A DNA stretch of 55,377 nucleotides from Helicobacteraceae bacterium. Its GTDB lineage: Bacteria > Campylobacterota > Campylobacteria > Campylobacterales > Sulfurimonadaceae. Positions 40,450-49,681 of this stretch are shown piece by piece. The notes below the pieces were generated by a model. That model did no database searches. It was not told where the DNA came from and saw nothing but the letters and a program-made list of their open reading frames with translations. Position numbers and translations under genes: made by a program. How positions within the stretch are numbered: position 1 is the first letter of the stretch; each line of letters opens with the position of its first letter. Location of the stretch: the NCBI GenBank assembly GCA_947498025.1, contig CANMJR010000019.1, forward strand, positions 1 to 55,377, given 5' to 3'.

Positions 40450-42189
40450 ATGCAAATAATAACACAAACTAATTTAGTCAGAATTTTCAAAGATAACAAA
40501 GATAACGGGAGCGATACACGCTTTGTATTTTTGCTTGGTGCCGGAGCTTCTGTGCAAAGTGGTATTCCATCTGCTACTACACTTGCAAAACAGTGGAATG
40601 ATGAGATAAAAAATGATTTTGGTGATGATGCGTACAACAAGTGGATTAAAGATAAAGCTATAGATGTTAAAGAGTTAGCGTCATCTTACACCAACATTTT
40701 TCAAAAAAGATTTGGGCATAGTCCACAAAATGGCTACGAAACACTTCAAAAGTTAATGGAAAACAAAGAACCGAGTATCGGCTATACGATACTCTCCCAG
40801 ATACTAGAACAGACCAAACATAATTTTGTCATAACAACAAACTTTGATACACTTATCGAAGATGCCTTGTTTTTATTTACCGCCAAAAGACCTCTTGTCT
40901 GCGGACATGAGTCGTTAGCGGATTTTATACAGCTTAACTCTACGCGCCCTACCATTATCAAAGTACATAGAGACATACTGCTCGACCCTTACAATACACC
41001 TTCTAATACAAGTACAATGGAAGATAAATTGACAAATGCCCTCAACCCTATTTTAGAAAACTCTCCTATCGTTATCATCGGATATGGCGGAAACGACCAA
41101 AGTATCATGAAACTTCTGCAAAACCAAAATAGAAAACCAATCTACTGGTGTGTACGAGATACTGTCGCTGTCAGTCAAAACATAAAAACCTTACTTAAGA
41201 AATCTGACATGCTTGTAAAAATAGATGGTTTTGATGAACTAATGGTTGCACTACAAGCAAAAGTTTATGAATTTGAATCGATAAAATCGCTTTCACATGA
41301 AGATAAGATGGACTCTATGATTGTCAAAAATGCTATAAAAAAAGTGGATGGATACAAAAAACAACTAAAGAAGTTTGAGCAAGAGGTTGCAACATCCGGT
41401 TCGCAAGAGTTCAAAGAAAACTCAAAATCTATTCTTCCTGAATGGTGGAAGTATGAGCTACAAGCAAAAGCAGAGACAGATACAAACAAAAAAGATGCTA
41501 TATATCAAGAGGGAATAAAAAAACTTCCTAACAGTCCAGAGCTACATGGCAACTATGCCAACTTTTTAAATGACATCACAAAAGATTACGATGGTGCAAA
41601 ACACCATTACCTTAAAGCTTTAGAGATAGAGCCAAATAAAGCGAATTATAATGGCAACTATGCCGTCTTTTTAAACGACATCGAAAAAGATTATGATGGT
41701 GCAAAACACCATTACCTCAAAGCCTTAGAGATAGAACCAAATCATGCAAACAATAATAGCAACTATGCCACCTTTTTAAAGGACATCACAAAAGATTACG
41801 ACGGTGCAAAACACTATCACCTCAAAGCTTTAGAGATAGAACCAAATAATGCATATGCCAATATCAATTATGCCGGTTATTTGTTAGGATATAACCAAAA
41901 GTCTGAAGGTGAAAAGTTTTTGAATATTGCTTTTAATCTTTTATCAGATAAATACGATCTTCAATTAGAATTCTACTTTTATAAAATGGTACACTTTTTA
42001 GAGAGTTTTCAAGAGGCAAAAGATGCGATTGATATTTTGATTGACAAAGGGTATGACTCACTAAATTGGGATTTTTCTCGCAATATTCTTCAAGCTATCA
42101 AAGAGAATCATCCACATGTAGAAACACTCAAAAAGTATGCTAAAAAAATCAGCGGCATTGACTACTCAAATGTTGAAACGATGGAGTAG
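40450..42189 (+). CDS. SIR2-like NADase with C-terminal TPR repeats (candidate defence protein)
   Basis: 579 residues. The N-terminal SIR2 domain (about 20-270) has 'FLLGAGASVQSGIPSA' (NAD loop), 'FVITTNFDTLIEDAL' (Asn131/Asp133), 'IIKVHRD' (catalytic-position His173) and 'IVIIGYGGNDQSI'. A charged linker follows, then TPR repeats (about 360-480), three of them nearly identical 35-residue units built on 'NYANFLNDITKDYDGAKHHY' and 'LKALEIEPN'. The SIR2-plus-repeat layout is typical of single-gene anti-phage NADases, where the helical part senses and the SIR2 part destroys NAD. It could instead be a protein deacylase, but this SIR2 subtype is usually an NADase. It stands alone, with a 'tataat' -10 at 40415 and a 77-bp downstream gap. 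Confidence 0.88.
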   Translation: MQIITQTNLVRIFKDNKDNGSDTRFVFLLGAGASVQSGIPSATTLAKQWNDEIKNDFGDDAYNKWIKDKAIDVKELASSYTNIFQKRFGHSPQNGYETLQKLMENKEPSIGYTILSQILEQTKHNFVITTNFDTLIEDALFLFTAKRPLVCGHESLADFIQLNSTRPTIIKVHRDILLDPYNTPSNTSTMEDKLTNALNPILENSPIVIIGYGGNDQSIMKLLQNQNRKPIYWCVRDTVAVSQNIKTLLKKSDMLVKIDGFDELMVALQAKVYEFESIKSLSHEDKMDSMIVKNAIKKVDGYKKQLKKFEQEVATSGSQEFKENSKSILPEWWKYELQAKAETDTNKKDAIYQEGIKKLPNSPELHGNYANFLNDITKDYDGAKHHYLKALEIEPNKANYNGNYAVFLNDIEKDYDGAKHHYLKALEIEPNHANNNSNYATFLKDITKDYDGAKHYHLKALEIEPNNAYANINYAGYLLGYNQKSEGEKFLNIAFNLLSDKYDLQLEFYFYKMVHFLESFQEAKDAIDILIDKGYDSLNWDFSRNILQAIKENHPHVETLKKYAKKISGIDYSNVETME

Positions 42190-42266
42190 TGTTTTCTGAA
42201 TAACAGGAATAAAATCTAGATTTGCGTTTTGTTGTAACAATCAAATATTATTTATAACATTCCTGT

Positions 42267-42845
42267 TTAATCAAAATTTTTGATTAGCATTCTCTCTTCT
42301 TCCAATGAAAGGTAACGCCACTGACCGCTTTCGATGTTGAGTTTAAAGCTGCCAATGCTGATTCGGCTCAACTCTAAGACCTTTAATGGCGTCCCGAATT
42401 TTGGGTCTTTCAGTGCCCCAAAAAGTCGGCGGATATGCCGATTTTTGCCCTCGTCAATAATTACTCTGAGTTTTGTTTTCGCGCCACCCATGCTTATCTT
42501 CTCGACTTCAAGAGCCCTCAGAAGACCGTGCGGACTTTGCACTCCTTTCATAGCCTCTGCAATATGTTCGTCTGTTACATGTCCTCTGACCCAGATCTCA
42601 TATACCTTAATGCAATTCCCTGGTTTGGTCAACGCATCGCCGATTTTACCGTCGGTTGTGAATAATAGAAGCCCTTTAGATTCTAGATCAAGTCGTCCAA
42701 TTGGCATCCATCCGTCATGAAAAACCCAATCGGGCAAAAGATTATAAACTGTTTTTCGCCCAAGTTCGTCAGATCGTGTGACCACGTAACCCTTAGGTTT
42801 ATTGAGTGCTAAGAGTTTTTTCGAATAGGGCGTTGTTTTATTCAT
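42267..42845 (-). CDS. 23S rRNA pseudouridine synthase, RluE/RsuA family
   Basis: 192 residues. The RsuA/RluB/E/F motif is 'MPIGRLDLESKGLLLFTTDG', with the catalytic Asp in GRLD; 'KVYEIWVRG', 'LRVIIDEGKNRHIRRLFGAL' and 'LELSRISIGSF' complete the family set. There is no N-terminal S4 RNA-binding domain, which favours RluE (U2457 in E. coli numbering) over RsuA or RluB. Cytoplasmic rRNA modification. The gene is single, on the minus strand, and its end converges with that of the SIR2-TPR gene. Confidence 0.9.
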   Translation of the reverse strand: MNKTTPYSKKLLALNKPKGYVVTRSDELGRKTVYNLLPDWVFHDGWMPIGRLDLESKGLLLFTTDGKIGDALTKPGNCIKVYEIWVRGHVTDEHIAEAMKGVQSPHGLLRALEVEKISMGGAKTKLRVIIDEGKNRHIRRLFGALKDPKFGTPLKVLELSRISIGSFKLNIESGQWRYLSLEEERMLIKNFD

Positions 42846-42887
42846 TAGGTTATTCCTTATATTACTTTTAGATAAAAATCATGAAGC

Positions 42888-44723
42888 CTACAACATCCAC
42901 TTCTTCATCCAAACACTCAGAACATAAAGCCCCCAGACATGCTGCTTGAAGCTCCCTTTTGAAGCGGTTGCGATGTACTCATCCAGCTCTTTCGTTTTAA
43001 ACATTCCGGTCTCTTTGTTTACCTCTTTTATGAGGTCGATTTGTTTTGAGTTTATGAGATACTCCATGTAGGGGTTTGAGAACCCTTTTTTCTTTCTTTT
43101 TAAAATCTTATCGTCCAGTTTATCTCTCATAATCTCTTTTAAAAGCGATTTTGTAACTCCATCCTCATAGCGTAGGTGCGGAGCAATAGTAAAGATTGCG
43201 GATGCCAACTTATGGTCTAAAAACGGAGTGCGCGATTCTATCCCATGTGCCATACTTACGCGGTCGAGTTTGGTCAAAAAATGCTCCCCTTGAAAGAGGT
43301 TGAGATCGATGTAGCTGTACCAGATGCTCTCATCACTGTGGGCTGAGGTCTCGAATCTGTCACGGTAGGGTTTGAGATATTTGAGCGATTCGTTATCTTT
43401 GACATTTCTTCGCATGAGGTTGTTTTTTTGAAGGTCCGTGAATTTATCTCCCGATGTACGAAACAAAAGCGTCTCATCAAAAATCCGTTTGTACCACTCC
43501 CATTCTCGGTTCATAGAAAAGTTAGAGTGGAAATACTTTTTGAGCCAGTTTTTGTGTGCCAGAGTAGAGGCTTTTTCGATGTCGAGATACTCAAAATATT
43601 GTCGATACCCCAAAAACAGCTCATCGCTTCCCTCTCCGCTTAAAACCACTTTGTAACCATCCTCTTTTATCTGCCCGAAAAGGAGATAGAGCGGAATAGC
43701 GGCAGGGTCGTTGAGCGGTTCGTCCAGCGTCTCTAAAACGGCTCCACATGCCGAGATAAAATCATCCTGATTTATCTCCACTTGCGTGTTATCCAGACCC
43801 AAAAACTCCGCACTCTGTAAGGCATTTTGTCTCTCGTCATACTTTGCAAACTCTTTGTACCCCAGCGTGTAAGTGTGAAGATTTACTCCGCTTCTTTTTG
43901 CATAATAGTTGAGCGTAGCACTGTCGATTCCGCCTGAAAGAAGCGATGCCATGGGAACATCGGCGTTCAGCCGCATGGTAATTGATTCTTCAAGCAGACG
44001 CTCCAGCATGTGAATCGCTTCGTTTTTGTCTGTTATGATATTTGGTTGAGAGTCTAGCAAATCAAAATATCTTTTTATCTCTACATGCGCTGTGAGCGAA
44101 TGCGAGGAAGTACCCTTGGGGTGACCGTTTGCGAACTTTAAATACTCTCCGCTTGCCAACTTGTTTATTCCTTTAAAAAAGGTGTGCGGCGGAGTCGGGG
44201 CTAGAAAACTGAGGTAGCTCATAAGTGCATCGTCATTGAGTTCATGTTTGTTCAAAAAGGGAGTTAACCCTTTTATTTCAGAGCTAAAGATAAAGCTTTT
44301 GCCATGCATGTAAAAGAGAGGTTTTTTGCCTAGCCTATCGCGAAAAAGGTAGAGTGTTTCGCCGTCAAGCAGAGCGATAGCAAACATGCCTCGAAGGTGG
44401 TTGACAAAATGGATTCCCCATTTTAGGTAAGCGGCGATGATTACCTCGCTGTCTCCATCACTTTTAAAATCAAAATCCAGCTCTTTTTTTAACTCTCTGA
44501 AGTTGTAAATCTCTCCGTTAAAAGAGAGAAGTATTTTTTCATGTGTTAGAGGCTGGTGGGAGCGGGAATCTCTATCTAATATACTCAATCTTTGATGTGC
44601 AAAAAAGAGATTTTCTCTCTGCACAATTCCACAAAAATCTTCTCCTCTGTGGGCTAAAAGAGAGAGTGCATGTTTGGCTTTTGCTTCGTTGTATTCGCCG
44701 ATTATTCCAAAAATAGCGCACAT
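42888..44723 (-). CDS. asnB: Glutamine-hydrolysing asparagine synthase AsnB
   Basis: 611 residues from ATG 44723, so that the mature N-terminus is the catalytic Cys of 'CAIFGIIGEY'; a longer upstream frame would bury it. The GATase II domain has 'SLLAHRGEDFCG', 'FAHQRLSILD' and 'LLSFNGEIYNF'. The synthase domain has 'SGGIDSATLNYYA' (PP-loop) and 'VLSGEGSDELFLGY'. Makes asparagine from aspartate, ATP and glutamine, or amidates a cell-surface or secondary-metabolite substrate. It shares one base (TAATG) with the methyltransferase gene before it, so the two are translationally coupled, suggesting a joint task beyond plain asparagine supply. Confidence 0.92.
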   Translation of the reverse strand: MCAIFGIIGEYNEAKAKHALSLLAHRGEDFCGIVQRENLFFAHQRLSILDRDSRSHQPLTHEKILLSFNGEIYNFRELKKELDFDFKSDGDSEVIIAAYLKWGIHFVNHLRGMFAIALLDGETLYLFRDRLGKKPLFYMHGKSFIFSSEIKGLTPFLNKHELNDDALMSYLSFLAPTPPHTFFKGINKLASGEYLKFANGHPKGTSSHSLTAHVEIKRYFDLLDSQPNIITDKNEAIHMLERLLEESITMRLNADVPMASLLSGGIDSATLNYYAKRSGVNLHTYTLGYKEFAKYDERQNALQSAEFLGLDNTQVEINQDDFISACGAVLETLDEPLNDPAAIPLYLLFGQIKEDGYKVVLSGEGSDELFLGYRQYFEYLDIEKASTLAHKNWLKKYFHSNFSMNREWEWYKRIFDETLLFRTSGDKFTDLQKNNLMRRNVKDNESLKYLKPYRDRFETSAHSDESIWYSYIDLNLFQGEHFLTKLDRVSMAHGIESRTPFLDHKLASAIFTIAPHLRYEDGVTKSLLKEIMRDKLDDKILKRKKKGFSNPYMEYLINSKQIDLIKEVNKETGMFKTKELDEYIATASKGSFKQHVWGLYVLSVWMKKWML

Positions 44724-45304
44724 TATTTGAAAAATCCTACGGTTATATCGTTCTCCATATACCCTTGCGAGTAGGTTACACATTTGACACCAAGCTTTTT
44801 TGCAATATTCTCTATCTGCTCAGTCGTCGTATAGTTGTATGTTGTTCTATCGAAATCACCGTGCAGAATATTAAATATAAAGCCGATGCTACATGCCGAG
44901 AAACAGTTGCGGATAAAGAGATGCGTTTCAAATTCATTGAGCACATTCATCGCACCGCTACAGATATAATAGTCGGCATGCGGAAGCAACTCTTTGCAGA
45001 TATTTGCTTGAATTATCTCACATCCTGTTTTCTCTTTTGCTACATTGCACATAAATTCAAGAGTGTCAATCCCCATATATTTTTTACACATTTGAGAGTT
45101 TTTTTCCATATATGTATAAAAATCTCCAAATCCGCACCCTGCATCACAGAGCGTGAAGCTCTCTAAATCATTAGGGAGCATCTCTAAAATTACATCAAAT
45201 CGAATCTCTTGAGAGAGGTTAGAGTGCCAGTTTAGACCCATCGCGGTTATGCCATGTTTTTTTATAGCGGCTTCATAAAATGCTTTATCATCAATGCGCG
45301 GCAT
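44723..45304 (-). CDS. SAM-dependent methyltransferase
   Basis: 193 residues from ATG 45304, which has AAAGGAAAGG directly upstream; the longer frame from 45424 overlaps the divergent panE gene. Class I Rossmann fold: motif I 'LCDAGCGFGDFYTYM', motif II 'YMGIDTLEFMCNVA' and a later 'YYICSGAMNVL'. Substrate unknown. Its stop overlaps the asnB start by a single base. The pairing with AsnB suggests modification of one shared product. Confidence 0.88.
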   Translation of the reverse strand: MPRIDDKAFYEAAIKKHGITAMGLNWHSNLSQEIRFDVILEMLPNDLESFTLCDAGCGFGDFYTYMEKNSQMCKKYMGIDTLEFMCNVAKEKTGCEIIQANICKELLPHADYYICSGAMNVLNEFETHLFIRNCFSACSIGFIFNILHGDFDRTTYNYTTTEQIENIAKKLGVKCVTYSQGYMENDITVGFFK

Positions 45305-45372
45305 AACCTTTCCTTTTGTGAAAATATAAAATGTATTATATAATACTTCAAGAGATAAGAGGGGTGATTGAG

Positions 45373-46311
45373 ATGAGAATAGCAGTGGTCGGTCTTGGCG
45401 GAGTCGGTGGGTATATTGCGGCAAATTTGGCTAAAACTTCGCATGAAGTTGTTGGATTTGCAAGGGGTGAGCATCTTCGTAAGATTCAAAAAGATGGAAT
45501 TACGATTATTGAAGATGATAACTCAGGAGAAATAAGCTCTTGGCACCCCGAGGGCACTTCCTCGCTGACGCTCACGACGAATGTAAAGTTAAAAGCAAAA
45601 AGTTTGGATGAGGCGGATGGCTATTTTGACATTGTACTTTTTTGTGTAAAGAGCTACGATTTGAAAAGCTCCTATGAGGCGATAAGCTCTCATGTGGATG
45701 AAGAGACAATTGTTTTGAGTCTTGCAAACGGTGTCGAACATGGGGACGAGTTGCGGGTTCTAAGTGAATGCAAGGTTTTGGATGCCTGCGTATATATACT
45801 CTCACATGTGCAAGAGGCAGGGGTTATAAGAAAAAAAGGGAAGGTATTTGCCCTTGTTTTTGGTGGATTGGCAGAGGAGTCAAAAATTTTAAAAGCGGTT
45901 TGCGACGAGGCTTCTCTTCGTGCAAAAGTTGAAGAGGATAGTAAAACTGCTATCTGGAAAAAGTATATATTTATCTCCGCCTTTGCCACGGCTACCTCTT
46001 TTTATGACAATACAATCGGCTTTGTTTACGAACACCACTATGAAGAGGTTAAAACACTTTTGCAAGAGATAGTGGAAGTGGCACATGCAAAGGGGGTAAA
46101 TATATATGATGAGGTTGAAAAATCTTTAGAAATTGCTAAAAATCTGCCGTACGATTCATCCACTTCCATGCATCTTGATTTTCAAAACAGAAGAAGAGAT
46201 GAGCTGAAAACCTTGAGCGGATATATTGTAAAAGAGGCAAAGAGAGAATTTGTAGAAGTTCCTCTCATGCAAAAGATGTATGGGGAACTCTTAAAGCAGC
46301 ATAAAGAATAA
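45373..46311 (+). CDS. panE: 2-dehydropantoate 2-reductase (ketopantoate reductase) PanE/ApbA
   Basis: 312 residues from ATG 45373. The N-terminal NADPH-binding fold is 'IAVVGLGGVGGYIAANLA'; 'LFCVKSYDL' and 'LANGVEH' are the next conserved segments. The C-terminal domain includes 'TAIWKKYIFISAFATATSFYDN' (22 residues, about 196-217; catalytic Lys) and 'STSMHLDFQNRRRDELKTLSGYIV' (24 residues, about 257-280), ending the active site. NADPH-dependent reduction of ketopantoate to pantoate in coenzyme A synthesis. It stands divergent from the methyltransferase/asnB pair and is followed by a structured repeat. Confidence 0.92.
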   Translation: MRIAVVGLGGVGGYIAANLAKTSHEVVGFARGEHLRKIQKDGITIIEDDNSGEISSWHPEGTSSLTLTTNVKLKAKSLDEADGYFDIVLFCVKSYDLKSSYEAISSHVDEETIVLSLANGVEHGDELRVLSECKVLDACVYILSHVQEAGVIRKKGKVFALVFGGLAEESKILKAVCDEASLRAKVEEDSKTAIWKKYIFISAFATATSFYDNTIGFVYEHHYEEVKTLLQEIVEVAHAKGVNIYDEVEKSLEIAKNLPYDSSTSMHLDFQNRRRDELKTLSGYIVKEAKREFVEVPLMQKMYGELLKQHKE

Positions 46312-46332
46312 ATCCACTACTTCTTTAAATCT

Positions 46333-46413
46333 CACAAAGCTTGCTTTGTGTAGCTTTAGGGACTTTAGCAGCAGCCACTCAAACGGATGCGTTCGTTTGA
46401 GTGCATAACATCA
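46333..46413. repeat. Two-hairpin intergenic repeat, copy 1
   Basis: Hairpin A (46333-46340 with 46343-46350), the conserved string 'tagctttaggg', 'gcagcagcc', then hairpin B (46376-46385 with 46394-46403, loop gatgcgtt), ending 'ataacatca'. The same module with compensating stem changes occurs at 49682-49790. Both copies sit between convergent genes. Confidence 0.75.
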
Positions 46414-46418
46414 GATGG

Positions 46419-47489
46419 CTAACGAAAAATTTTGTCGCAATCTGCTGTTATTGCCCCCGGAACAGTTGCGATTGTCATAAACTCGGACATTTTTATCATA
46501 GGGTACATGACTGAAATATAAAATCTCGGTTCAAGAATTTTAGCCTCTCCATTTTCTATAATGATAGGGTAAGGAAGCAGACCACCATTTAAGTACCCTA
46601 TTTTTTTAACAAATTTACTTGTTCTTTTTTCGAGTTCAACACCCAAAACGATGGTGCCGTTGCCTAGATGTTGCTCATAAACAATCTTATTAGAGGCTTT
46701 GGCTTTAGCGAGCAACTCATCATTTGTTCCGGTAGCCACAACTTGCATATCCTTATAAAAAGGCATGTTTTCCATAAATTGGAAATGCTCTAAAACAGAA
46801 AATTTTACAATATCTTCTGAATTTTTAAGCCCCTCAAAGCTCCCTCTTATGCGTTTAAGTGCGTCTTGGGCAATTTTAGAGTTATACTCCTCTTGCAAAA
46901 AAGCTCCCATGACATAAATCGGATTTGAGATGTTGACAATTGAGTTTTGTGTGTCAATAAGCACTCTCAAAGTGCTGGCAAAACCTCTGCTTTTTTTAGC
47001 GGACGCTTCTTCCATCGCTTTGTCGCTGAACACTATCGATACTATTTCACCCTTATCATCAACTTTATACTCAGCCAAAACAGTGAATCCTGCTTTTTCT
47101 AAGTTTGATTTTACCTGTTCAACCGTAAGCAGAGGAGAGTGCAAATAGGCTGCTACTCTGCCATTGTCAATATCGCCAACTTCGACTTTTGTAGCATTAA
47201 TTTCTTTTTTTACCGGATACTGTGAAGGTGCTACATGGTCACTGAAGATAACTTTTGTTGGAGCAAGTAGCTCTTTTACCGTTTCGTTCGGCTTGATATT
47301 TCCATTTTCTACTACCTTGACAGTTGGAACAGCTGCTTCTACTTTCGGTACATCCGGAACTTTTGGAAGTTCGATTGTTACGATATTTTCTTCAACTTTT
47401 GTTGCATTCGTGTCATCACCACACAACGAACTAGCACTGAATAACGCAATTGCACTCAAGCATAAAACCACTTTTTTTGTATTTTTCAT
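46419..47489 (-). CDS. Hypothetical exported protein
   Basis: 356 residues. Signal peptide ('MKNTKKVVLCLSAIALFSASSLC', with a Cys near the cleavage site), then an acidic, Val/Pro-rich linker (about 25-80, 'VPDVPKVEAAVPTVKV'), then a globular domain of about 270 residues with 'YLHSPLLTVEQVKSNLEKAG', 'TLRVLIDTQNSIVNISNPIYVMGAF' (25 residues, about 172-196) and 'HLGNGTIVLGVELEKR'. No enzyme signature and no family recognised. The linker suggests that it reaches across the periplasm. Single gene, convergent with panE, with the two-hairpin repeat in between. Confidence 0.78.
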   Translation of the reverse strand: MKNTKKVVLCLSAIALFSASSLCGDDTNATKVEENIVTIELPKVPDVPKVEAAVPTVKVVENGNIKPNETVKELLAPTKVIFSDHVAPSQYPVKKEINATKVEVGDIDNGRVAAYLHSPLLTVEQVKSNLEKAGFTVLAEYKVDDKGEIVSIVFSDKAMEEASAKKSRGFASTLRVLIDTQNSIVNISNPIYVMGAFLQEEYNSKIAQDALKRIRGSFEGLKNSEDIVKFSVLEHFQFMENMPFYKDMQVVATGTNDELLAKAKASNKIVYEQHLGNGTIVLGVELEKRTSKFVKKIGYLNGGLLPYPIIIENGEAKILEPRFYISVMYPMIKMSEFMTIATVPGAITADCDKIFR

Positions 47490-47646
47490 TAGTTTTCCTA
47501 ATATTTTAACTTCAATAAAGTCAATACTCTATTGTATTAATCTTATAAGTTTTCTTAATTTCTTAATTTAAAGAGTTTTGTGCGAATTATTAGAGGACTT
47601 TTGTGTAATAATTGGACAAACTATAAAATATTTGGAGTCTTTAAAC

Positions 47647-48174
47647 ATGAAAAGAGAGAGATTAGTTTTGGGTGGTGGATGTTTTTGGTGTATTGAAGCT
47701 GTTTACTCTAATGTAAAAGGTGTTTTCTCAGCTCTCAGTGGATATGCAGGCGGAGCGAGGGCAAATCCTTCTTACGAGAGCGTTTGCACGGGTGCAACAG
47801 GTCATGCAGAGGTTGTAGATATAGAGTTTGATGCAGATGTAGTTACGAGAGCTGAACTTTTAGATATATTTTTTGGAGTGCATAATCCTACCACGCTCAA
47901 CCAACAGGAAGCAGATCGCGGGACGCAGTATCGTTCGGTGGTTTATTATGAGAACAGTGAGCAAAAGGAGCTGATTTTGAGTGCAATTTCAAAAGCACAG
48001 GAGTATTTTAGAGATAAAATAGTTACTGAAGTGAGTCTCTTATCTGAAGTTTATCTAGCTGAAGATTATCATCAAAACTATTTTAAACACAACCCATCTC
48101 AAGCATATTGCCAAGCTGTGATAATGCCAAAACTTCAAAAGTTTATGATGAATTTTGCTAAAAATTTGGAATAA
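47647..48174 (+). CDS. msrA: Peptide-methionine (S)-S-oxide reductase MsrA
   Basis: 175 residues. The catalytic motif 'LGGGCFWCIEAVYSNVKGV' (GCFWC) and 'SGYAGG', 'HAEVVDIEFD', 'FFGVHNPTTLNQQEADRGTQYRS' (23 residues, about 76-98) and 'YFKHNPSQAYC' define MsrA. It repairs oxidised methionine using thioredoxin. I chose ATG 47647 directly before the conserved start; the frame back to 47578 is non-coding in character. The 3' end, including the stop, is followed by a near-copy of itself (see 48143). Confidence 0.94.
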   Translation: MKRERLVLGGGCFWCIEAVYSNVKGVFSALSGYAGGARANPSYESVCTGATGHAEVVDIEFDADVVTRAELLDIFFGVHNPTTLNQQEADRGTQYRSVVYYENSEQKELILSAISKAQEYFRDKIVTEVSLLSEVYLAEDYHQNYFKHNPSQAYCQAVIMPKLQKFMMNFAKNLE

Positions 48175-48224
48175 ACCCCGAAGGGGGAAGTTATGATAAA
48201 TTTTCCTCAAAATTTGGAATAAAC
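48143..48224 (+). repeat. Tandem 34-bp imperfect repeat of the msrA 3' end
   Basis: 48143-48176 (last codons and stop of msrA) is repeated at 48191-48224 with 31 of 34 positions identical. In between lies 'ccccgaagggg', a short GC-rich stem. Confidence 0.8.
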
Positions 48225-48245
48225 ATCAAAATTTTGGGTAAAAAT

Positions 48246-48614
48246 TTATAAATTTTTTAGAAGGCAGGGTACATCAGCTGAACTTTTTATCTCGTTAAAT
48301 TCATTCAGCTCTGCATTTACAGTCTCAGTAAATGTCTCTATGCTCGCATTTAACATATCTCTAGCTTCATCTACCAGTTTTTTTTGCGTCTCTTCTACGG
48401 CTGCGAACTGTTCCATTGTTTTTATGAAAAAATATTTGTCTTCCGTGAGTAAAACTATCTCCTCTTTTTTTACCCATTTTCTTTGAATTTTCCCATCTTT
48501 ATTAAATTCAAAAATAACACTATCGTTATTTTTTGAAGCTATAAATTTTGGAACCATAAAACCTATGAAACATGACAGTGGTTTGTCTAATTGTCTTTTA
48601 ATTACATAATACAT
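48246..48614 (-). CDS. Hypothetical small cytoplasmic protein
   Basis: 122 residues, no signal peptide or TM. The N-terminal half is beta-rich ('YYVIKRQLDKPLSCFIGFMV', 'VIFEFNKDGKIQRKWVKKEE'). The C-terminal half is an acidic helical stretch with coiled-coil character ('MEQFAAVEETQKKLVDEARD') and a final 'CLLKNL'. No family recognised. Single gene on the minus strand, convergent with msrA and divergent from the flavin reductase gene. Confidence 0.7.
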   Translation of the reverse strand: MYYVIKRQLDKPLSCFIGFMVPKFIASKNNDSVIFEFNKDGKIQRKWVKKEEIVLLTEDKYFFIKTMEQFAAVEETQKKLVDEARDMLNASIETFTETVNAELNEFNEIKSSADVPCLLKNL

Positions 48615-48679
48615 TTCGCCAGTATATAATAAAAATAATAAATTATGTTAAAATTTATATTTCAACCTTAGGAGCAGAT

Positions 48680-49630
48680 ATGAACCATGTACACGAACTA
48701 GCGATTATAGGAGCAGGACCGGCGGGCATTGCCACCGCGGTGGAGGGTTATCTCCAAGGAATTCGAGATATTGTTTTGTTAGAAAAAGAGGGAAATCACA
48801 ACTCCACAATAAGAAAATATTACAAAGACAACAAAAGAGTTGATAAAGATTGGAAAGGTCAGAAAGTTGAACTTGATGGCAGAATTTACTTTGTAGATGG
48901 CACAAAAGAGACCACTCTGGACTTCTTTGACGAGATTCTGGCACACCACTCTGTTGAGTTGCAGACGCATGTTGAAGTGCAAAGTATTAAAAAATTAGAT
49001 GACTGTTTTGAAGTTTTTATGGCAGGCAAGAGTATAAAAGCCGAACATGTGGTTGTCACAATCGGTCGAATGGGCAAACCTAATAAACCGAGCTACAAAA
49101 TACCGATGGGCATTAAAAACAGGGTAGGTTTTACACTTGACGGGTGTGTTGGAGATGAAAAAGTTTTGGTTGTGGGTGGCGGAGATAGTGCAATAGAGTA
49201 TGCAGTGGATTTAGCTGATAAGAACAGTGTTTCGATTTGTTACAGAAGAGAAACTTTTGAGAGAGCAAATCCTACGAATCAAAAAAATATTGCGGATGCT
49301 ATTCAAAATGGTGAAGTTAGACCAATCTTGGGTGTTAATATTGACGACTTAGAAGAGGAGAACTCTAAAGTCAAAGTAATGTTTAACGAGATAGAATCTG
49401 AGCTTTTTGATAGAGTTATTTATGCAATCGGAGGTACGACTCCCAGCTCATTTTTGGCAAGTTCAGGCATACAAGAAGAAAATGGAAAACCTGTACATGA
49501 TGAAAATTATGAGACAAATATTAAAGGGCTTTTTGTAGCCGGTGATATTACGCAAGAGAGCGGAGGAAGTATTGCCTTGGGATTAAATCATGGCTATGCA
49601 ATAGCCTGCTATATTCAGGGCGGATGTTAA
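48680..49630 (+). CDS. TrxB/YpdA-like FAD-NAD(P) oxidoreductase without redox CXXC
   Basis: 316 residues. FAD motif 'LAIIGAGPAGIATAVEGYL', NAD(P) motif 'VLVVGGGDSAIEYAVDLAD' and C-terminal 'GLFVAGDITQESGGSIALGL' give the two-domain thioredoxin-reductase fold, but the CXXC pair between the FAD and NADPH domains is missing. That matches the YpdA/ferredoxin-NADP-reductase-like subgroup rather than true thioredoxin reductase. Substrate unknown (low-molecular-weight disulfide or ferredoxin are possibilities). Followed by the second copy of the two-hairpin repeat. Confidence 0.87.
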   Translation: MNHVHELAIIGAGPAGIATAVEGYLQGIRDIVLLEKEGNHNSTIRKYYKDNKRVDKDWKGQKVELDGRIYFVDGTKETTLDFFDEILAHHSVELQTHVEVQSIKKLDDCFEVFMAGKSIKAEHVVVTIGRMGKPNKPSYKIPMGIKNRVGFTLDGCVGDEKVLVVGGGDSAIEYAVDLADKNSVSICYRRETFERANPTNQKNIADAIQNGEVRPILGVNIDDLEEENSKVKVMFNEIESELFDRVIYAIGGTTPSSFLASSGIQEENGKPVHDENYETNIKGLFVAGDITQESGGSIALGLNHGYAIACYIQGGC

Positions 49631-49681
49631 ATATAAAATACCTTGTAATTCTCGAAAAACAAAGTTTTTACTAAAGAAACA

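Noticed and set aside
46376-46430. attC-like integron recombination site, because of 'gttatgc/gcataac' and 'gctaacg' strings
   Set aside because: The paired R and L boxes with correct order and spacing are absent, no integrase is near, and the hairpins fit a REP-like repeat better.
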